21,068 bases of DNA from the NCBI GenBank assembly GCA_964651095.1, contig CAZYWO010000028.1:1-21068 (forward strand). Reading direction: 5' to 3'. This stretch comes from SUG1106 sp964651095. GTDB taxonomy: Bacteria; Bacillota; Clostridia; Peptostreptococcales; Anaerovoracaceae. A program made the position numbers and the translations under genes. Of the stretch, positions 16,421-21,068 are shown piece after piece (position 1 is the stretch's first letter; each line of letters opens with the position of its first letter). The notes under the pieces are model-generated. The model worked only from the letters and a program-made list of their open reading frames with translations, was not told the origin of the DNA and ran no database searches.

Positions 16421-18625
16421 CTATTTCTTCGATTTTTTGGATTTTGATGTCGCTTTTAAGTATTTTGATTCTTCTTCACTTTTGCAAAGGTCGTAATACA
16501 GAGGGCTGCATATAAAGATTGATGACATACATCCTACGATTACTCCCACCATAAGCGGAATGATAAATTCTCTAATTGAAGCCGATACCATAACGCAAAG
16601 CGGTATCATTACAACTAAAGTTGTAAGAGACGTCATAATAGTTCTGTTCAATGTTTGGTTTAGGCTTCGGTCTATATTAGCTTCGTTATTTTCCTTGCTA
16701 TATATAGATTTATTTTCCCTGATTCTATCAAAGATTACTATTGTATCATTGATTGAATAACCTACTAAAGTAAGTATTGCCGCAATAAACGGATTGTTAA
16801 CGGTAAATCCGAAAATCGCATAGAATGCAATTACCACCAATACATCGTGTGCAACTCCTACTACAGCAGAAAGACCGTATTTCCAAGATTTAAATCTGAA
16901 AATTATATAGATGAGCATGCCCACAGCAGCAATAAGCACTGCTTTTACAGCGTTTGTTTTAAGTTCGTCTCCCACTGAAGGACCGAATTGCTCAGAAGCA
17001 AGTACATCATCTTGTGTTATTCCGTAAGCATCGCCGAGAGCCTCTATAATTTCAGCTCTTTCAGCGTTTTCGAGTGATTTTATTGTCTTTATTACAAGCT
17101 GAGTGTTTCCTTCTCCGGCATAAATAATCTGCGGATCAAGTCCAAAATCGGCTAAAGTGTCTTTCACTTCTTCTATATCCACTTGTTTTCCCATTTCAAC
17201 CTGAATGTTAGTACCGCCTGTAAAGTCGATACCGTAGTTCATTCCGGCGAATATGGAGAACAACAGACCTATTACAATGATTGACACGCTTACAATATAA
17301 TAAATTTTTCTATGTTTAATAAATGAGAAAGTTTTATTGAGGAGCTGCTTAGGCGAACCGTCTTCATTAACACCGAAGTATTTATTTTTTGAGTATTTCT
17401 TACTTGATGCAAGCAATGAAATAAATAACTGTGTGATTATTACTGCTGTAAAAATACTGAAAACAATACCAATCATCAATGTCAGTGCAAAGCCCTTAAC
17501 AGATGTAGTACCTACTTCGTAAAGAACAACAGCAGCGATTAAAGTAGTAATCTGTGCGTCAAGTACCGTAGTTAAAGCGTTCTTAAAACCTGCATCAACA
17601 GCAACTCGGATGGTTTTACCCGCAGCGATTTCCTCCTTAATTCTCGCAAAGATTATAACGTTGGCGTCCACAGCCATGCCTATTGAAAGAATTAAGGCTG
17701 CAATTCCAGGTAGTGTCAATACCACGTTAAATGCTACCATCGCCCACATGAACATTATTACATAAAGCAATAACGCTATATCAGCGATAAGTCCAAGCAT
17801 TCCGTAGAATAAAATCATTAAAATAAATACAATTAACAGTCCAATTGCGCCTGCTACAATAGACTTGTCCAATGCATCTGCGCCAATTGTAGCTGTTTGA
17901 ACTGAAGATTGAACCTCAGTCAATTCTACAGGCAGAGCGCCGCCTCGAATGAGCGCTGCCGTAGTAGATGCTTCTTCTTTGCTGTATCCTCCGGTCATTT
18001 CACATGAGCCGTTGGAAATTACACTTGATACGTTTGGATGAGTTATAATTTCATTATCAAGAACTATACCGATCTGATTGCTTGTCATACCTTCAATTTC
18101 TGCGGTGACTTCATTGTTATATGCTTTTCTGGTTCCTTCTTCAAAAAGTTCGGCTCCTTCACTGTCAAACTCAAGGAGAATCTTATAGTTTGCTCCGTCT
18201 GTGGCGATCTGTGCATCTTTTACATTGCTTCCATCAAGAACAATGCTTCCGTCAGCCAATATAAAATAAAGCTGGGCTGTCTTACCGATTGCTTCAATAG
18301 CTTCATCGGCATTATCGACACCCGGCATTTCAACTCTGATTCGATTAGTTCCCTCAATGGTAACAGAAGATTCAGCTACACCCATCTGATTAACACGATT
18401 GTCAATAACGGCTCTGGTCTGCTCCATAAGCTCAGCCAGTTCATCTCCTGTGGCATCTGTCTGCGCTTCCATTACGACATAAACTCCGCCATTTATGTCA
18501 AGTCCGTATTTCAGCGCATCTTTAACTGAATCGAATCCCCCTATGCCAAAAATGGTTACATACCAGCCAAACACTAATATAATCATTACCAATATGGCTA
18601 GTACACGTTTTGCATTTACACTCAT
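16421..18625 (-). CDS. secDF: Fused protein translocase subunits SecD and SecF
   Basis: SecDF assists the SecYEG channel, pulling proteins across the membrane with ion motive force. The 734 residues contain both halves. SecD begins with one membrane segment (about 9-28), the GLDINGGVYVVMEA motif, a periplasmic P1 region and five further helices with ALILSIGMAVDANVIIFARI. The junction lies near 420-440. SecF then begins with another helix, FTGGTNIQV near residue 467, and a closing bundle with GYSINDTIVIFDRIRENK. The C-terminus is a basic tail. Natural fusions of this kind are frequent in Bacillota. The ATG at 18625 has GAGAGG about nine bases upstream and its own promoter. The usual partner yajC is separated from it by a symporter gene. 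Confidence 0.96.
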   Translation of the reverse strand: MSVNAKRVLAILVMIILVFGWYVTIFGIGGFDSVKDALKYGLDINGGVYVVMEAQTDATGDELAELMEQTRAVIDNRVNQMGVAESSVTIEGTNRIRVEMPGVDNADEAIEAIGKTAQLYFILADGSIVLDGSNVKDAQIATDGANYKILLEFDSEGAELFEEGTRKAYNNEVTAEIEGMTSNQIGIVLDNEIITHPNVSSVISNGSCEMTGGYSKEEASTTAALIRGGALPVELTEVQSSVQTATIGADALDKSIVAGAIGLLIVFILMILFYGMLGLIADIALLLYVIMFMWAMVAFNVVLTLPGIAALILSIGMAVDANVIIFARIKEEIAAGKTIRVAVDAGFKNALTTVLDAQITTLIAAVVLYEVGTTSVKGFALTLMIGIVFSIFTAVIITQLFISLLASSKKYSKNKYFGVNEDGSPKQLLNKTFSFIKHRKIYYIVSVSIIVIGLLFSIFAGMNYGIDFTGGTNIQVEMGKQVDIEEVKDTLADFGLDPQIIYAGEGNTQLVIKTIKSLENAERAEIIEALGDAYGITQDDVLASEQFGPSVGDELKTNAVKAVLIAAVGMLIYIIFRFKSWKYGLSAVVGVAHDVLVVIAFYAIFGFTVNNPFIAAILTLVGYSINDTIVIFDRIRENKSIYSKENNEANIDRSLNQTLNRTIMTSLTTLVVMIPLCVMVSASIREFIIPLMVGVIVGCMSSIFICSPLYYDLCKSEEESKYLKATSKSKKSKK

Positions 18626-18689
18626 TTTCTTAAACCTCTCATTATAAAAATCTAATATTGCACATAAAGCGGCATTTTATTTAAATTTC

Positions 18690-18718
18690 ATTGTACTACT
18701 TTTTGGTTAATGATACAA
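18690..18718 (-). promoter_or_regulatory. Predicted promoter of the secDF-rel train
   Basis: Minus strand: TTGTAT (18713-18718), a 17-base spacer, then TACAAT (18690-18695). The -10 matches five of six consensus bases and the -35 about half. It lies directly after the symporter terminator and predicts a leader of about 58 bases before secDF. This is the last obvious promoter before nadD/rnjA, so it probably drives the long train. Confidence 0.5.
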
Positions 18719-18746
18719 GTAAAATAGTGTATTTTCCAACAAAAAA

Positions 18747-18788
18747 ACATGCAAAAAACCTCGCTGAATATGCGAGGTTTTTGCATGT
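18747..18788 (-). terminator. Strong intrinsic terminator after the symporter
   Basis: A hairpin with arms ACATGCAAAAAACCTCGC (18747-18764) and GCGAGGTTTTTGCATGT (18772-18788), one bulged base and a seven-base loop. On the minus strand it is followed by a run of seven T. The core CCTCGC/GCGAGG plus internal A/T tracts make it potentially bidirectional. It lies 12 bases past the symporter stop and insulates secDF. Confidence 0.9.
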
Positions 18789-18800
18789 GGATAATATAAA

Positions 18801-20357
18801 TTAATCTTCCAGCGCCTTTCTCTTTGGTACTGTAACCTTTTCTTCATAACACTTGAAGATTTCTTCCATCGAGGAATTATCCGGTTTAGCAGTAATCAAA
18901 CTTACAATAGGCACAAGAATCAAGGAAAGAATCATAGCTATAGAGCCGCAATTAATTGGGCTTGCAATAAATGCTTTCCCTGCGAATCCAAGAAGCATAT
19001 TGCTGGTTGTCAAACCTACTCCGCAAATAAAGCTTACCCATACAGCAGCCTTGGTTACTTTCTTCCAATACAGGCTGTACAGGAAAGGTCCAAGAAAAGC
19101 TCCGGCAAGAGCGCCCCATGATATACCCATCAGTTGTGCAATAAATGTTACAGACGACTTATATTGTATCAATGCTATTACGGCTGATACCACGATAAAT
19201 ACTACGATAAAAATACGCATAGTCGATACTTTTTTCTTCTCATCCATGTTTTTAACTACAGTTCCGTTAACCATATCTAAAGTAAGTACAGAACTTGAAG
19301 TAAGTACAAGTGATGATAATGTAGACATGGAAGCAGAAAGTACGAGCATTACTACCACTGCAATCAAAAGATTTGGAAGTAATGACAGCATTGATGGAAT
19401 AACAGAGTCATAAACAGGAGCTCCCGTAGCAGAGTTGTATTCGATAACATCGCCGAACAATCTGCCGAAACCTCCCAAGAAATAACATCCACCGGCAACG
19501 ATAATAGCAAATAAAGTAGAAACGATAGTTCCGATGTTAATATCTTTTTCGCTCTTAATAGCATAGAACTTACCTACCATCTGAGGCAAACCCCAAGTAC
19601 CTAAAGACGTAAGGATTACAACGCCTAAAAGGTTTAAAGGATCAGGTCCGAAGAACGAATTAAACACTCCCGGCCATGCTTCCGAAGGAGTTCCGTCTGC
19701 CGATATATTAGATAATGCCTCCAAAGAACCTAAAAATCCTCCGTTTATGTTTAATACAGCTAAAATAGTTACCACAATACCTACAAGCATTATGCAGCCT
19801 TGAATGAAGTCATTTATAGCAGTCGCCATATATCCGCCTAATGTTACATAAATTGCAGTAAGTACAGCCATGGCGATTACGCAATAAGAATAGTCAATAT
19901 CAAATGCCATTCCAAAAAGTCTTGATAAACCATTGTATACAGAAGCAGTATACGGAATTAAAAATACAAATATAATTGCTGCCGATGCAATTTTAAGCGC
20001 TTTTGAATCAAAACGCTTGCCGAAGAAGTCCGGCATGGTAGCTGCATCTAAATGTTGTGTCATAATTCTCGTTCTTCTTCCCAGAACCGCCCAAGCCATA
20101 AGACTTCCTATAAACGCGTTGCCAAGTCCAATCCATGTGGAAGCAATACCATATTTCCATCCGAATTGGCCTGCGTATCCTATAAAGATTACAGCAGAGA
20201 AGTACGAAGTACCATAAGCAAATGCGGTAAGCCAAGGTCCGACAGATCTGCCTCCCAAAACAAAGCCGTGTACATTTGTCGCCTGTTTTTTGCAATATAC
20301 GCCGATTGCCACAGTGATTGCAAAGAAAATAATGAGCATAATAATTTTAATTACCAT
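18801..20357 (-). CDS. Sodium:solute symporter, SSS family
   Basis: An integral membrane transporter of the SSS family (relatives include PutP for proline and PanF for pantothenate), 518 residues with about 13 hydrophobic segments. The N-terminal GGRSVGPWL (from residue 35) is a family signature. SASMST at 341-346 matches the conserved helix whose Ser/Thr coordinate sodium in PutP. The C-terminal tail is short and charged. Substrate cannot be assigned from these features. The ATG at 20357 has AAAGGTGG nine bases upstream; in-frame sequence further up (to 20471) overlaps the promoter and CodY box and is not coding. The gene stands alone between two terminators. Control by a CodY box suggests a nutrient such as an amino acid or related compound. 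Confidence 0.92.
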   Translation of the reverse strand: MVIKIIMLIIFFAITVAIGVYCKKQATNVHGFVLGGRSVGPWLTAFAYGTSYFSAVIFIGYAGQFGWKYGIASTWIGLGNAFIGSLMAWAVLGRRTRIMTQHLDAATMPDFFGKRFDSKALKIASAAIIFVFLIPYTASVYNGLSRLFGMAFDIDYSYCVIAMAVLTAIYVTLGGYMATAINDFIQGCIMLVGIVVTILAVLNINGGFLGSLEALSNISADGTPSEAWPGVFNSFFGPDPLNLLGVVILTSLGTWGLPQMVGKFYAIKSEKDINIGTIVSTLFAIIVAGGCYFLGGFGRLFGDVIEYNSATGAPVYDSVIPSMLSLLPNLLIAVVVMLVLSASMSTLSSLVLTSSSVLTLDMVNGTVVKNMDEKKKVSTMRIFIVVFIVVSAVIALIQYKSSVTFIAQLMGISWGALAGAFLGPFLYSLYWKKVTKAAVWVSFICGVGLTTSNMLLGFAGKAFIASPINCGSIAMILSLILVPIVSLITAKPDNSSMEEIFKCYEEKVTVPKRKALED

Positions 20358-20393
20358 AATAAATTTCCACCTTTGTTTGTCAAATTTATTTGT

Positions 20394-20422
20394 ATTGTAA
20401 CACTGCAAACCTTGACTGTAAA
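20394..20422 (-). promoter_or_regulatory. Extended -10 promoter of the symporter gene
   Basis: Minus strand: TTTACA (20417-20422), a 17-base spacer, then TACAAT (20394-20399) preceded by TG one base away, the extended -10 form. Both hexamers match five of six consensus bases. Transcription should begin near 20387, giving a 30-base leader carrying AAAGGTGG. Confidence 0.7.
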
Positions 20423-20425
20423 GTA

Positions 20426-20449
20426 AATTTTCAGAAAATTCAAAAAATT
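20426..20449. promoter_or_regulatory. Tandem overlapping CodY boxes upstream of the symporter promoter
   Basis: AATTTTCAGAAAATT at 20426-20440 is a 15-of-15 match to the published CodY consensus AATTTTCWGAAAATT. A second 15-mer at 20435-20449 matches 12 of 15 and overlaps the first by six bases, the arrangement described for native CodY sites. The perfect box starts three bases upstream of the -35 hexamer, centred near -46. CodY senses branched-chain amino acids and GTP and usually represses uptake genes in rich medium. The codY gene itself is not in this window. Confidence 0.65.
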
Positions 20450-20528
20450 TTATTATTAATATTGCTGTCACAAAATTATGTATATTTTATTTAAGTATTT
20501 GTATATAATCTCAATAAATAAAAAAAGT

Positions 20529-20552
20529 ACCCCGCGTTTGTAAACGCAGGGT
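20529..20552 (-). terminator. Intrinsic terminator after yajC
   Basis: On the minus strand ACCCTGCGTTT pairs with AAACGCGGGGT around a two-base apparent loop (larger in practice), with one central mismatch. It is followed by AC and a run of seven T. It lies 20 bases past the yajC stop and ends that transcript before the symporter unit. Confidence 0.9.
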
Positions 20553-20571
20553 CTATCTTTTCATAACATAA

Positions 20572-20976
20572 TTATTTTTCTTCAGCCTTTTCATCGGCAG
20601 ATTCGCTTGCTGCTTCAAGCTCCTCAACTTCTGAAGTTTTCTTTAATCTCTTAGGTAATGCCTTCTTCGGGGCTTCTTCTTCCTTAATTTCTTCAACATT
20701 TTCACGTCTTCCGGAAGGTTTCGTTATAGAAGAAACTGCCCATCTCATCATTTCAAATTTAATTTTATCTGCACCAACCTGAATAATAAAGGAATCATCT
20801 TTTGTCTTTACGATTTTACCGCAAATACCGCCGATGGTGACAATTTCATCTCCAACCTGAAGACTTCTTCTCATCTCCTGAATCTGTTTGTCCTTTTTTC
20901 TCTGTGGTCTAATCATTAAAACATACATAATGAGAACTAAAAGCAGTAAAGGTAACAGTTGAATTAATGCTTCCAT
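20572..20976 (-). CDS. yajC: Preprotein translocase accessory subunit YajC
   Basis: A small single-span membrane protein that associates with SecDF at the SecYEG channel. One hydrophobic helix covers about residues 4-21, followed at once by the family signature MIRPQRKKDKQ and a cytoplasmic domain with GDEIVTIGGICGKI. The 134 residues include a long acidic and lysine-rich tail (EEAPKKALPKRLKK and after), which makes it longer than typical proteins of about 90-110 residues and is probably disordered. The ATG at 20976 has GAGGAG eight bases upstream. Only 41 bases separate it from the tRNA gene and no convincing promoter is visible in them, so it may be cotranscribed with the tRNA. Confidence 0.95.
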   Translation of the reverse strand: MEALIQLLPLLLLVLIMYVLMIRPQRKKDKQIQEMRRSLQVGDEIVTIGGICGKIVKTKDDSFIIQVGADKIKFEMMRWAVSSITKPSGRRENVEEIKEEEAPKKALPKRLKKTSEVEELEAASESADEKAEEK

Positions 20977-21017
20977 GTGTTATTCTCCTCTCAAGTGTGA
21001 TTTATTTCAATTATTAA

Positions 21018-21068
21018 TGGTGCCGGCGATGGGGGTCGAACCCATACGGTGTTGCCACCACGGGATTT
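21018..21068 (-). tRNA. tRNA-Leu, 3' half (5' part outside window)
   Basis: Read on the minus strand this is the 3' end of a class II tRNA. It shows the last anticodon-loop bases AAA, anticodon stem TCCCG, a long variable arm with GTGGTGGCAACACC, T-arm ATGGG-TTCGACC-CCCAT, acceptor strand CGCCGGC, discriminator A and an encoded CCA (21018-21020). The long arm and discriminator A fit leucine rather than serine. By alignment the first visible base is position 36 of the anticodon and is A, so the anticodon should be UAA or CAA. The D-arm and rest of the anticodon are not visible. Confidence 0.88.

Noticed and set aside
18641..18646. Perfect TATAAT just before secDF on the minus strand
   Set aside because: It touches the GAGAGG ribosome binding site, so transcription would start within or after it and leave no usable leader; the pair at 18690-18718 is better placed.
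20358..20471. 38-residue N-terminal extension of the symporter
   Set aside because: The stretch contains the promoter, part of the CodY box and the ribosome binding site, and homologous SSS proteins begin with the first membrane helix.
1..21068. Mobile element, prophage, CRISPR, toxin-antitoxin or defence system
   Set aside because: Every coding region belongs to a recognised housekeeping or transport family; no transposase, integrase, direct-repeat array or paired small genes were seen on either strand.

Overview
The window is a compact, AT-rich stretch of housekeeping chromosome from a low-GC Gram-positive bacterium, most likely an anaerobic member of the class Clostridia (Bacillota). Five signs point that way: RNase J, a YlbF-family protein, a fused SecDF, a bifunctional Rel, and the gene orders nadD-yqeK-rsfS and rel-dtd-MBL-hemZ-hisS-aspS. 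AGGAGG-type ribosome binding sites and a consensus CodY box agree. Genus and species cannot be read from this sequence. Every gene I support lies on the minus strand, so the biological order runs from high to low coordinates. No gene-free stretch exceeds about 220 bases.

Region by region, in transcription order: (1) 21068-20529 holds the 3' half of a leucine tRNA, then yajC, closed by a strong intrinsic terminator. (2) 20449-18747 is a separate unit. It has a tandem CodY operator, an extended -10 promoter, an SSS-family sodium:solute symporter and a second strong terminator. This unit sits between yajC and secDF, which are usually neighbours. (3) From a promoter near 18690 runs a long, tightly packed gene train: secDF, rel, dtd, an MBL-fold hydrolase, hemZ, hisS, aspS, nadD, yqeK, rsfS and leuS. 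Spacings are short or overlapping and no clear terminator interrupts it. (4) A promoter between leuS and rnjA, overlapped by a perfect 11-bp inverted repeat, starts rnjA, ylbF, a minimal M24 aminopeptidase, efp and mltG. mltG is cut by the left edge.

The genes group around translation and growth control: three aminoacyl-tRNA synthetases, D-aminoacyl-tRNA deacylase, EF-P and RsfS act on the ribosome and tRNAs. Rel makes and degrades (p)ppGpp, YqeK degrades Ap4A, RNase J and YlbF belong to RNA decay, SecDF and YajC assist secretion, NadD makes NAD and MltG trims new glycan strands.

I see no prophage, transposase, CRISPR array, toxin-antitoxin pair or defence island, and no new multigene system. 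The most interesting signals are regulatory: a perfect CodY box with a six-base-overlapping partner at the symporter promoter, an inverted repeat spanning the rnjA promoter, and the lack of room for T-box leaders in front of three synthetase genes. A one-domain version of the usual two-domain Xaa-Pro peptidase upstream of efp, and a REP-like palindrome between efp and mltG, are also worth a look.
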